Of a stretch of DNA of 64,000 nucleotides, positions 48,630 through 59,283 are shown piece after piece (within the stretch, counting starts at the first letter, position 1; the number at the start of each line of letters is the position of its first letter). This DNA comes from Gossypium raimondii. Lineage: Eukaryota > Streptophyta > Magnoliopsida > Malvales > Malvaceae. The DNA lies in NCBI RefSeq assembly GCF_025698545.1, contig NC_068566.1:45363192-45427191 (forward strand). The letters are read 5' to 3'. The notes under the pieces are model-generated. The model had not been told where the DNA came from. It worked only from the letters and a program-made list of their open reading frames with translations, and did not search any database. A program made the position numbers and the translations under genes.

Positions 48630-49065
48630 TAGAGGTGCTCCCGGCCCGGCCCGAAACATGGGCTTAGAATTTTGCCCAGGCCCGGCCCAGGAAAAAATTC
48701 ATAAGCTCGGGCCCGGCCCGGCTCGGCCCGTTTTTTAAATAAATACCAAAAATTTATTTTAAAAATTAAAAAAAGTATTTTAAAAATATTTTAAAATTAA
48801 AAAAATTAAAAAAGTATTTTAAAAAAATTTAAAATTTAAAAAATTTAAGTATTTTAAAATTAAAAAAATTAAAAAAATAAAAATATTTATTATATTCGGG
48901 CCGGGCCGGGCCAAAAAAGTTGTGCCCGAGGCCCGGCCCGTTTTTTAATCGGGCCTCTTTTTTTGCCCAAGCTCATATTTCGGGCCTATATTTTTACCCA
49001 AACCCTCCCATATTTCGGACGGGCTGTCGGGCCGAGCCGGGCCGCCCGGCCCATGAGCACCTCTA
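48630..49065. mobile_element. hAT-type MITE, family H, copy B
   Basis: It begins TAGAGGTGCTCCCGGCCCGG and ends CGGCCCATGAGCACCTCTA. The 8-bp flanks TAAATAAA match on both sides, as expected for hAT insertion, though the site is low-complexity. The interior has the same AT-rich core and GGGCC-rich arms as copy A. Confidence 0.78.
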
Positions 49066-49714
49066 TAAATAAATAATCAAAAAAACAAAATGATACCCAA
49101 TATGTTTGGGCTAGTTCCTACTGTCTGCAAAAATAAAACAAAACTTGGGCTACATAGTTTGCCCAATAAAAATGAACTTAAAGAAAAACGGAAAATGAAA
49201 AGACAAAGCAAAAAGAACAAAATAAATGCCCAGTCACTTCAAACAGCTGGACGCAATTAATTTTCCAACTCGTCCCTTCTGTTTCAAAAGTTAACAGTTA
49301 CCAAAAAATTTTCTTCAGTGTGCTATCATTATCGAAATCCCTTTTCTTCTGAAAACTTTTTCAGTCCGGATTCATTGCCTTACTCTTCCTCCAGCACTCC
49401 TTCGATTCCATCCGGATAACTGTGCCTTTTTTTTTCCCATATATTATTAATATAAATCTTTTTAACTAGTGGGGTGTCCCCAATTTCCAGGAAAGGTCCA
49501 AAAAGCTTCCAAATTTCCAAATTTAATAATTTATTTATTCAGTTTAGTCCAAAAACAAATAAAATAAAGCAGTTACAGTATTTTGCTACGGGTAGAGGCA
49601 TATAATTTTATAGGTCCCATTTCCCGCCATTCTAAAAACCCTAATTCCCCTCCGCCTTCCTCCTTAAACCCTACAGCCGCCTCAATCGCCACCACTCATT
49701 CCCTAAAAGCCATA

Positions 49715-52700
49715 ATGGACCCAAAAGCCGTGAAATCCGACTTAGTCCTTATCCTCGACTTCGGCTCTCAATACACCCATCTCATCACTCGCCGTATTCG
49801 TGCTCTGTCGGTCTTCTCGCTTTGTATCTCCGGTACTTCCCCTCTCTCTTCCATCACTTCGCTCAATCCCAAAGTTGTTATCCTTTCCGGTGGACCTCAC
49901 TCTGTCCATTCCAATGATTCACCTTCGTTTGCTGAGGGGTTCGTTGATTGGGCTCAGTCCAATGGGGTTTTTGTCCTGGGTATCTGCTATGGACTTCAGT
50001 TACTTGTTCAGAGACTTGGTGGGGAAGTTAGGGTTGGGGAGAAGCAGGAGTATGGTAGGATGGATATTGAGGTTGAGAAAAATTGTGGTATTTTTGGTGG
50101 GAAGAAGGTTGGGGATAAGCAGGTTGTTTGGATGAGTCATGGTGATGAGGCTGCTAGGTTGCCCGATGGGTTTGAAGTGGTGGCTAGGAGTCAACAGGGC
50201 GCCGTCGCCGCTGTTGAGGACAGAGGCCGAAAATTTTATGGGTTGCAGTATCATCCTGAGGTAATTTGAGATTTTGGGTTTTATTTTTTGTTTATTAAGC
50301 TTCGTTGTTATTGGTATTTTTTCGATTTTTTTATGAAGTACTGGACAAACGTCTTAAAGTTTAACAGCAATTTGAATGTGATTGTTTTTATAATATAAAA
50401 GTAAAATCTTGCACCGTTCTTCCAGAAAAAGTATACTTTTTACTATATATTTTTAAAGAATATTAGCATTTGTTTATTCTCAGTAACAAACAGATCAGGT
50501 TTTAAGTTTGTTGAGTGGTACCATCTTCCCTGACCTATATGCCATAGGCTAGGGATTGGAATCCACAAAGGGCGAGACGTTCATGTCGCCTTGGTGAGTG
50601 GCCGAATGTCCGCCTAGAGTGAAGGCACTCCTGGCTCTTTGAACCAGACCTTCAGGGTAGCCGCTCACAGCATGTTGGCTCTCGGCAGAGCATGGGAGAC
50701 AGCTCTCTCGGGGGACAATACCTTTGGTTGTTGGGGTCTGGTTGGCTGGCCGGGAAACGGCACTTTGAAGACTTATCCTGAAACAAAGTTTTTTGATTGG
50801 TTGTGAGGAGGCTGGTTGTTGTGGTTTTTAAGGCGGTAAATTGATGATCTCATTTTTGTTTGTTAAGGTTACACATTCGCTGGAAGGGATGGAAACGCTG
50901 AGATATTTCTTGTTTGATGTTTGCGGTGTGAATGCTGGTTGGAAAATGGAAGATGTTATGGATGAAGAAATTGAAGTGATCAACAACACGGTTGCTCCTG
51001 ATGATCATGTTATTTGTGCTCTATCCGGTGGTGTTGATTCCACAGTTGCTGCAACCCTTGTTCACAAAGCAATTGGGGACCGACTTCACTGTGTTTTTGT
51101 TGACAATGGTTTGTTAAGGTATAACTTTTTGCCAAATGTGCATTTGTTAATAAGCCCCGTACTTCTATAATTAGTTGCTTGATTTCCCTGCAGGTATAAA
51201 GAGAGAGAACGTGTGATGGAAACCTTTGAAAGGGATCTGCATTTACCGGTTACTTGCGTTGACGCAAGTGAGCAGTTTCTTAGTAAACTTAAAGGAGTTG
51301 TAGACCCTGAGATGAAAAGAAAGATAATAGGCAAAGAATTTATCTGCATCTTTGATGCTTTTGCTCATGAATTGGAGCAAAAAGTAGGAAAGAAGCCGGC
51401 TTTTCTGGTTCAAGGAACCTTGTATCCAGACGTGATTGAATCATGTCCTCCACCAGGAAGTGGAAGAACCCATTCACACACAATCAAAAGTCATCATAAT
51501 GTTGGAGGACTTCCCAAAGACATGAAGTTAAAGCTCATTGAGCCACTTAAACTTCTCTTCAAGGACGAGGTTTTGATTTGTTCCCTATGACATTTACTTC
51601 TATAGAAGGCTTTTCCATCTTTTAATTTACTTTTCCCTCTTTTCTTTTGCCTAATTTTTGAAGGTTCGGCAACTCGGGAGGATATTGAAGGTTCCTGAGC
51701 CATTTTTAAAGCGTCATCCATTTCCTGGGCCTGGCCTTGCAGTTCGAGTCTTGGGTGATGTAACTGAAGGCAATGCCTTGGACATTGTGCGCCAGGTATG
51801 AAGTTCTTACATAAGGAAGTGCAACCATGTTACCTTTTAGCTTGTGTTCTTTTGCTCATGAACTCTGTTTTTGCCCAGGTTGATGAAATTTTCATTCAGT
51901 CCATCAAAGATGCTGGTATTTATGATTCAATTTGGCAAGCTTTTGCTGTATTTTTGCCTGTAAAATCCGTTGGAGTTCAAGGTGATCAAAGGACACATTC
52001 ATATGTTGTTACTCTCCGAGCTGTTACAAGTCAAGATGGAATGACAGCAGATTGGTAAGTTTTCATTGTTCTGCACTGCTTTGCTGTTTATGGTTGCGCA
52101 TATTATGTGCTCAGCATGAGTCAATAGTATAGTAAACACGCATAAAGCCGTAAGCTCAAAAGTGTTTCCAACTTTGGGCCGAGTTAAAAATAATTTTATG
52201 CACATCATATGGCTATGCAAGAATTGTGTTGATACATGATCAAGTAGGAGGTGAAGATGGGTGGTTCACCCTATTTAGGACAAGGCAGAGAGCGTAGGAT
52301 AGGGTGGAGGAGGAGTTTGGAGCTTGGGGTGAGGTAGTAGAAGGGGAAATATACAACACAGCTCCAGATGACTCCTCCGTGCTCTCCACCTTGTCCTAAT
52401 CAAGGTGAACCACCCATCTCCACCTCTTACTCGACTGTGTATCAACAAAGCGTTAATTATTTTGCTTAAATAGGTTGGCCTAAACGATATAGATTTCCGA
52501 ACTAGAAGCACAAAATGCAATTTATTTTGGAAATCATTCAAATGAGATTGTTGGCAAATCATGTATCGCATGTTACAAGTTTTTTATTGTCTAGGAAGTC
52601 GTATTTGCCTATGTGTTGAGAACCAAGGAACTAATCTTTTTCATCCCTCTTAAGTCCAAAACCGTGAAATTCCATTTCCTTTTCCTCATGAAATTTTGGA

Positions 52701-52831
52701 ATTCCAGGTACTGTTTTGAAAACAGTTTCCTTAAAGAAGTTTCTCAAAAGATTTGTAACAATGTTCGAGGTGTGAATCGTGTTACTCTGGACATTACATC
52801 GAAGCCCCCATCGACAATCGAATGGGAGTGA
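49715..52831 (+). CDS. GMPS: GMP synthase (glutamine-hydrolysing)
   Basis: Six exons: 49715-50260, 50868-51118, 51194-51569, 51664-51795, 51879-52054, 52708-52831. They total 1605 bases, 534 residues, the normal plant length. The ATG at 49715 ([20 protein letters not shown]) is used; the frame extends upstream only to a TTG. The class I glutamine amidotransferase domain fills exon 1, with the nucleophile in GICYGLQLL and the His in YGLQYHPE. The ATP pyrophosphatase domain has the P-loop [11 protein letters not shown] and [19 protein letters not shown], and the C-terminal dimerisation domain ends [13 protein letters not shown]. It converts XMP to GMP with glutamine and ATP in cytosolic purine synthesis. 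The last intron holds a foldback element, and intron 1 holds an unusual GC-richer block (50500-50780). Confidence 0.97.
50500..50780 (+). repeat. GC-richer block in GMPS intron 1, possible SINE relic
   Basis: The block starts TTGAGTGGTACCATCTTCCC and includes GGGATTGGAATCCACAAAGG, spaced about like A and B boxes. It then runs through GCCTTGGTGAGTGGCCGAAT and CTCTCGGCAGAGCATGGGAG. It is clearly different in composition from the rest of the intron. The identity is uncertain. Confidence 0.3.
52228..52446. repeat. Foldback MITE in the last GMPS intron
   Basis: GTTGATACATGATCAAGTAG at the left is mirrored by CTTACTCGACTGTGTATCAAC at the right (as CTCGACTGTG, TATCAAC). The arms continue with GATGGGTGGTTCACCCTATT against AAGGTGAACCACCCATCTCC, and GGACAAGGCAGAGAGC against GCTCTCCACCTTGTCC. 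It is about 219 bases and non-coding. Confidence 0.75.
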
Positions 52832-53289
52832 TGCCATGCCGTAGAGCAAAGGTGATATATTTGTGTCTTTATCCGAGGCTAGCATTTCTTAAGCTACATT
52901 ATCTCTCTCAATGAAATACCAAATTTCTATTGGAACTTTTTAGTAATATTTAGCATTATATTTCTTTTGGCAGTTGTAATTATTTCTGTTGATGGATGCT
53001 TTTATAGTTTTAGCCGAATATAATGGGCATGTCTTTTGAAGTAGGGCTATAACTAAATTGAAATGTGCTTTGCATACTAAGAAATAATCTTTGATAATGA
53101 AAAGTATGTTTAATCAAATGATTTTGACATAATTAACCATTGGAAGATTCAATTGTTCTTTTATAATAGCAGAGGCAAAAATATGATGTACAAGTACCAG
53201 AATTTTTGCATTAACATAAATGTGCATAAGACAATAAAAAAAACATTGATTTTCTTCTTAATTTGAGCTGTACTCATCGTCCAAATAAT
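52832..53289. other. Convergent 3' ends of GMPS and the coiled-coil gene
   Basis: The two genes converge here; both 3' UTRs must lie within these 450 bases. No other feature is seen. Confidence 0.5.
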
Positions 53290-55909
53290 TCATGGAAGTC
53301 GTACGAGCTTGTTAACGGCTGTGTCTAGGGCATCTACATTCCTCCTCAGAACTTTTCTTCACAAGCATTAAGGAACCAATGAAATGAATGCCATGTATAA
53401 ATGAGGTTAAATCAAAATAAAACTGCATGCTAATCTGAGTTCCATATTGTTTTACCTTTACTGCATTCCAATAATGAACCTTGTTCTAGCCAAAAACCAA
53501 ACAGATCGTGAAGTTTGCCATTTGCTGTTACGTACTAATGGGAGAGTGTAATGTAATATGTTCATTGGCTATGTTACCCATTCTCAAGGGTAAATTTTGG
53601 ATACCATTATGTGGACATCGGTAATTTATAATGAAAACTCTTAAGTAGTAGCATTGTTCATAGGTCTGCTATAACCAGCTTAAAAGAAGTCACCAACAAG
53701 TGTTAGATGTAGTGGTAATGCACATTGCACTCTTAAGAAGAACACATGTGCAAACCTTAAAGATAAGATTGTTAATACGAACAGCCATGAACTCCGAACA
53801 TGGGCTATAAAATGAACTTGGAAGATAGCAAAAAAAAAAAACTTGAAAGGAAGACTCTACAATCTAATAAAGCAAACGTAAAGGAGAGCAAGGCAATTGA
53901 TAAGGATACAGCTGTGTAGCTAGACTTTCCATGCCCTTCATTTCCTCATTTAACCTGCAGAAGGTAAGCAAAAAACTGCATTAAGAAACGCAAGATCAAT
54001 ATGAAAAAGCATGAACTTTTTATAAACCCAACACATAAAAAGCATGAACTTTTTATAAACCCAACACATATCCTACCATAGAATCTAGGAAACAAATGTT
54101 CCGAAAAAAGATTGAACTCTTCTTCATCTGGTACTATAAAACTTGATAATTCTTTTGTAAATAACACACATTGATCATCAATTTCTAGCTGAAATAGTAA
54201 CAATGTCCCTTTTCCTACTACCAGCTACAGCAATCTCAGCAAAAATACTGGCATAGATTGTTTTATAATAAATTATTTAGCTTAAATGTGTAAAACGATA
54301 ACTGGAATAGATACTAGATGATGGCTTCAACAGGCATCAAACAGAATGCATATGGTAATAATAATGAACCAGAAACAAATCGAAAATACTTTGCTTCTAG
54401 TTCCCATTAGTTTCTCAAGCTCAACGCAACACATCTAAGAAACTATTTGTCAGTATCACCATAAATAGGACAAGAAAAACATTAAATGCATTTACAGGTT
54501 ATATTTCAGTTTGTTACATTATATCCCCCAAAAAAGGAGTCTCTGGAAAAGGGATACTACCTGAGACATGAATTTATATACCGGTTCCCCTTTGTAGCCG
54601 CATCAAGTGCTGCAAACCCAAAGAGCAAGTTCACATTTTACATCAGAATCAATCTATTTTACACAATGAAATATCTCTGGAGGGGAAATAAACCACAACA
54701 CTAGCCCATCACACTCCAGATGACCAATACGTTCTAAATAACAGCACAACAGTGATATATTATTACCAAAAAAAACAGTGATAATATTAATTACACATAC
54801 ACACATTGGTCCTCAGTCCACGTCAACCATATTTCGACACAATTGTCAAAATTCAAAAGTACGTCCAGTGAAGACTACTGAGCTTAATTAAGGATAAGAA
54901 AACAACAAGCTCTAGGGTTGAGCAGTTGCTAGAACTTCGAAGCTAATGATATAGAAAACACAAAAAGTACCAACAAGTACGGGGTGCAGTAGTAAGGCAC
55001 ACTGCACTCACAGGGAGCTAACTCAGGTTTGAACCATTCTCTCCCTGGAGATAACATTATTGTGAGGGGCAGCCATGAGGATTAGTCTTAATGAACCGTA
55101 TGGTCATGCCAAAAAGATAACATGAAAAAAATACCCATAATGGATTTAACAAACAAATCCGCCCCAGTGAAGTACCATGTTTAATATTTCATTACCAGAT
55201 TCTTGAAGACGCCCAGCTGCATCTCCAAAGCAACGCATATGATCAACTGAGCCGCTAGTGACCTACAATTGAAGTAATTTACACATCATGCGCTTATTAG
55301 AAAACGATTTTTCACCACACGAAACGAATTAACTGAATTCAACTCAGTGAAATTAAGGAAAGTAACATCAGCAACGCTCCGATTCATCACCAATAATCTA
55401 ATAAAGGATGCTTATACCATCACATTCGACGCTTCGTAGTAAACTAGTAATGCATAATTTCAAAATTAAAAAACCCTAAATATAAGGAAAATAAAATAAA
55501 AATACCACCATATTCCGTAACTGATCAAAATCATAATTGCCTAAAATTTCCAGAATTTAAACAACAATAAAAGCGTAATACTTATGAAAAAGCTAATCAA
55601 TTATGGTAAATTGACAAAAGTTTTCTCAAGAACCATACAGACCTCAGAGAGAGCCAAACGAAGCGAAGCGAAGAGAGAAGAGAAGCTATCGGCGATAGCC
55701 CGAGAGTCTCTTTCAACTACCTCCACTGCTTTCAAGATGTCGCTTTTGTTCAATGGCGGCTTCGATTCGCTACCGTCGAGTTCACGGTCATCCAGTTCAT
55801 TCTCGGGACACGTGGACGGTTGATCCGTGTCCACTTCCCTGATAATAACTTCCTCTTCAGTTGATTTATCTCTCTGATCTCCTGTCGTAGCTGACGATGA
55901 TTCTTCCAT
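53290..55909 (-). CDS. Conserved small plant coiled-coil protein, possibly BORC/BLOC-1 related
   Basis: Five exons: 55909-55643, 55262-55196, 54609-54561, 53954-53910, 53356-53290. They total 495 bases, 164 residues. Four of the exons are only 45-67 bases, yet all splice sites are GT-AG and the phases fit. The N-terminal 50 residues are acidic and probably disordered. The rest is helical: NKSDILKAVEVVERDSRAI, SLFASLRLALSEVTSGSVD, FGDAAGRLQES, ATKGNRYINSCLRLNEEMK, ATQLKVLRRNVDALDTAVN, ending KLVRLP. The pattern reminds me of BORC/BLOC-1 type subunits (BORCS6 region), which position lysosomes in animals, but that is a guess from helix pattern. I do not know an assigned plant function. Two introns contain S1-type SINEs. 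Confidence 0.85.
53691..53818 (+). mobile_element. tRNA-derived SINE, family S1 (intron of coiled-coil gene)
   Basis: CACCAACAAGTGTTAGATGT, AGTGGTAATGCACATTGCAC and GTGCAAACCTTAA follow the same order as the copies at 54971 and 61288. The A-box-like GTAGTGGTAATGC and a B-box-like GCAAACC mark a tRNA-derived head. It is inserted in the intron between exons 4 and 5, antisense to the gene. Confidence 0.6.
54971..55110 (+). mobile_element. tRNA-derived SINE, family S1 (intron of coiled-coil gene)
   Basis: CAACAAGTACGGGGTGCAGT, AGTAAGGCACACTGCACTCA and the B-box match GGTTTGAACCATT lie in order, followed by AGGGGCAGCCATGAGG, which is shared with the 53691 copy. It is in the intron between exons 2 and 3, antisense to the gene. 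Confidence 0.65.
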
Positions 55910-56486
55910 TGTTCTTTTTCCCCCGTTAATTTACTCAATGCTTTTCCAGAGAATTTTTGGCTTCCCGGGTTTGTTTGTTTGTTTGTTTTCCTTTTCTTTG
56001 CGGCTAAATTATGGGGGGAATTGGATCAGAAAGAAATTTTAACTGGAATTACCCAGTTGCAAGTACACCTACTACGGACCGGGTGGCCCATCAGGCCCGA
56101 TCTGACTTGGGTTGGATTTAGACAATTTTTAGATTAAACTATCAAAATAGTCACGTTTGTTTGCCTCAAGTTACATTTTAGTCACTTATGTTTAAAATGT
56201 TAGTTTTATTCATTTTTGTTTTCCTTTTCACTGCTTTTAGCAACAGTTTCTGTATTTCATACAAAAAAAAATTTAAAAATATAAATTCATACCAAAATAC
56301 TTTGGAAAGCATAAAAATTCTCTTAAATTTCGAAATATTTTCTCAATCAAAACTATTTCTGACAAAACACCCATTGCTCAAACAAGCGACGTTTCAGTGA
56401 CGACAACAATGAGTATCAATCACGAAGGAGAAATGGTCATTTATCTATGATTTACTACATCAAGACAAGCAATCACAACTGTATTA
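55910..56486. other. Divergent intergenic stretch upstream of the RING gene
   Basis: It holds the promoter of the coiled-coil gene on its left side. At 56130-56215 lies a half-arm of the foldback family seen at 9122-9580. From about 56340 the sequence is open in the frame of the downstream RING protein except for one TGA (56448-56450). Confidence 0.5.
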
Positions 56487-56885
56487 ATGTCAACATTCCT
56501 ATTCGAGCCCTTCAACGAAACTGATGAAGACTATGATGATTCAGAAGATGAGACCATTATTGATTTCAATAGTGATTTTGACAGGAACATTAGCGACGAT
56601 AGTAGCGACATGAATGTGAGGCCGGCAAGTAAAACGGCGATCAAAGGGTTGGAAAACGTAAAGGCCGACAACGGTGAAGAATTAAGCAAAATAGGGTCAT
56701 TGCGATGTTTGGTTTGCTCGGAAGAGTTGCTGAATGAAACGGATGGTAGACGTTTACCTTGTGCACATGTTTACCATGCCGGTTGTATTATACAAATGTT
56801 AGAGAATAGTAATATGTGTCCATTGTGTCGCCATAAGTTGCCTGTTGTTGATTTTGATCTGAATTTAGATATGTCTTCGTGTTGA
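56487..56885 (+). CDS. RING-H2 finger protein (E3 ubiquitin ligase type), short
   Basis: A 132-residue frame with an acidic N-terminal half (ETDEDYDDSEDETIIDF) and a RING-H2 finger at about 74-117: CLVCSEELL, then LPCAHVYHAGCI and CPLCRHKLP. That gives C-x2-C, C-x-H-x2-H-x2-C and C-x2-C. The segment PASKTAIKGLENVK just before the finger is typical of the RING1/RDUF-like group (P-A-S-K-x-A-I), which acts with E2 enzymes in ubiquitin transfer. Related proteins are usually longer at the N-terminus. An ATG at 56409 lies in the same frame, 26 codons upstream, but is cut off by one TGA. The gene may therefore be N-terminally truncated, or a young duplicate on the way to decay. Confidence 0.75.
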   Translation: MSTFLFEPFNETDEDYDDSEDETIIDFNSDFDRNISDDSSDMNVRPASKTAIKGLENVKADNGEELSKIGSLRCLVCSEELLNETDGRRLPCAHVYHAGCIIQMLENSNMCPLCRHKLPVVDFDLNLDMSSC

Positions 56886-57044
56886 TTTTGGATCTCAATC
56901 TCTCAACCTTGAAGTTTCTCGTATCTAAACTTTGAGCATAAAATGAATGATACTTGAAAATTTTTCTTATTTCCGTAGTCTTGCATGTTTATGTTGTAGC
57001 ATTTTAGGGAATGTTTTTTAAGCTGTTATTTCTATATTATACAG

Positions 57045-57180
57045 AAGAATGTGACTTTCAATGCGCAGAAGCGCATTATTCTCCTATTTATGAGTTGGAT
57101 ATGAGTTATGGGTAGTTCTAGGCATTGTGTAAAAAGATAGCAGATATGATCAGAATATATAATGACATTGTTCAAAAAAA
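57045..57180 (+). mobile_element. tRNA-derived SINE, family S2
   Basis: It has the 3' body of the family: CAGAAGCGCATTATTCTCCT, ATTTATGAGTTGGATATGAG and GGGTAGTTCTAGGCATTGTG, followed by an A-rich end. The 5' tRNA-like head is mostly missing or diverged. Confidence 0.55.
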
Positions 57181-57528
57181 TATGCATTTGAGTTGGTGTT
57201 GTGGCTATTGTAATAAAAAATAGTACGAGGATTCAACCACAATTCCTTTTTGAAGGAAGCATGATATTATTTAAGGACGAAGTTGAAAAAATATTTTTTT
57301 ACATTTGGTAGAATTAAGTTATATATTTTGATAAGAGTTAAAATGTAATTTTATCATTATATTAACTGATATCTTTATAAATTTTTAAAAGACCAAATTA
57401 AAATTTCATTATTAAGGGGTAAAATGTAATTTTATCGTTACTTTCATTTTAAGGCCCCTACCCCTCCTAATATTATTGCTTTGATTTGAATACTCTATAT
57501 ATCCAAATCTATCAATCAACCCAATGCA

Positions 57529-57935
57529 TCAACAACTTGGTTTCCCTCCCAAAATATTCAAATATGTGTGAGACTTTAACTTCCAAAAGTGTCGCCGGCA
57601 ACATAAGGATACACCTTTTATGGCTCGTTGATCCACAAACTCTTCCGGCATTAAATTTATTACATTTAGACTATCAACTTCCAAGTGCACTTTTCGAATA
57701 CCTCTCTCCCATGTCAATGATAATCCCTCGTAAGCACCCCACAACTTTGTTTCAACGCAAGCGAAAGGCACCCCACAACTCTGTTTCAACGCAAGCGAAG
57801 GGTTTCCACACACAGGGTTCGAAAATGCCTTTGGTAATCCCTCATAAGCACCGCACAACTCTACTTCAACGCAAGGGAAGGGTTTCCTCCTACAAGGTTC
57901 GAAAATATGACGAGATATTTTTTAATTGTTTATAA
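57529..57935 (-). mobile_element. LINE-type RNase H fragment with internal tandem duplication
   Basis: The minus strand reads LWGAYEGLSLTWERGIRKV with HLEVDSLNVINLM, the middle of a plant LINE RNase H domain (ELWGIYEGL.LAW type). A stretch of CCCCACAACTCTGTTTCAAC, GCAAGCGAAGG is present about three times between 57735 and 57890 on the plus strand. No complete domain remains. Confidence 0.55.
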
Positions 57936-58509
57936 TATATGTTAAATTTTGCTATTAGTCACTATATTACGTGTATAAGTTGTGGATTTAATCTTCATAC
58001 ACTAATCTCATCAAATTTAGTTTTTGCATTCCTTGAATCGGTTAAATTTAACTTTTGTATTTTTAGAATTTTAAAATTTCAATCTTGAACCAAGTGGTAG
58101 CAATTAGGTCCATTTGGTTAAATTCTAATATTAATCCTATATTATCCGCAAAGTCATAGATTTAATCTATGTTTGACCATTTTTAGTTTAAATACTTTTT
58201 GAAATTTGAAATTTTAATCTTTACGTAAACAATAGTCATTAAATCCATTAATCACCTTTTATGTGAGTAATATAGTACAAGGATGAAAACCATAAATTTA
58301 CCTTTAAAACTTTTTTATGATGATGCCCATCAAACTTTACTACCGTTTGTCTACCTTTTCTTTTCCAACATCATCCCTCCATCATTACCTTTGATGAAAG
58401 GTTTCGAAAAACCACTAGGTCCAAATTAGGAAGCATATATTTATATTCAAACTGTTTATTTCCTATTTATTAAAATGCTAGTGATTACCTTTTAATTTTC
58501 TTAAAATTG

Positions 58510-59283
58510 GTTTAAAATTACGTTTCAATCATTTAATTTTTCAAAGTTATGTAATCGTTATTAATATTATAAATTTATTACATTTTAATTACTCGTTCAT
58601 TAACTTTTATGACGTGACACATTGGTTAATAATTAATTTAGCATCCGAACTATAGCTAAAACATAAATTTGACACTTTTAACACTTGTCTCAACAATAAT
58701 TCTAGACAAATTTAAAAATCTTAAAAAATAAAATATAAAAAATTTAAAAATTAATTAATTTATAATTTTTATTTTTTTAGAATTATTATTATGAAAAAAA
58801 AGTTAAAAGTAACTTTACTTTAATAGGATCAGACACGCCGATTGGACTGGTTGAATTGGAAATCAACTGAGAAACCAGTTTGGAGAAAGGCTTTAGATCG
58901 GTTGAGCTACGAACCAGTACGAATCAATTGAATCTGGCGAAAAAGTCTCGTTGAATCAATGGTTGAACTGGTATTTAATATTTTAAAATTTTAATGATTT
59001 CTTTAACCGATTCGTTTGGACTAGTTAGATCGACAAACTGATGGCTTGGCTAGTTCAACCACTGACCTAGTTCTAAAAACACTGGTTAAAAGTATCAAAA
59101 TGATATTTTAGTTATGGTTTAAGGGGCAAATTAATTATTAACTCTTTGAATTAACATGCCACATCATTCCCTTAATAGAAGTTAACAGATGAATGACAAA
59201 AATATAAAAACTCGACAACATTAGTAACAATTATATGACTTTTGAAAGTTGAGAGTAATTAAAATGTAATTTTAAATAAAGTT
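58510..59283. repeat. Foldback element with a second element nested at its centre
   Basis: The left arm TTTAAAATTACGTTTCAATC and AATAATTAATTTAGC pair with the right arm GCAAATTAATTATTAAC and GTAATTTTAAATAAAG. Next to the centre, GACACTTTTAAC pairs with GTTAAAAGTATC. The central block (about 58830-59085) contains ATTGGACTGGTTGAATTGG and CTAGTTCAACCACTGACC, typical of a separate GGTTGAACC-type repeat. Confidence 0.55.

Larger units (their letters stand above)
45000..49714. other. Repeat-dominated intergenic region between MurE and GMP synthase
   Basis: It contains a compound palindrome (45285-46468) with a nested hAT-type MITE, a SINE (46605-46745), a second hAT-type MITE (48630-49065), and copies of a repeat with GATCTAAATCGATCTAACGG at about 45165-45265 and 47770-48060. 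The 183-codon frame across 45806-46357 is only the MITE read through. The last 400 bases are the GMP synthase promoter and leader. Confidence 0.6.
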
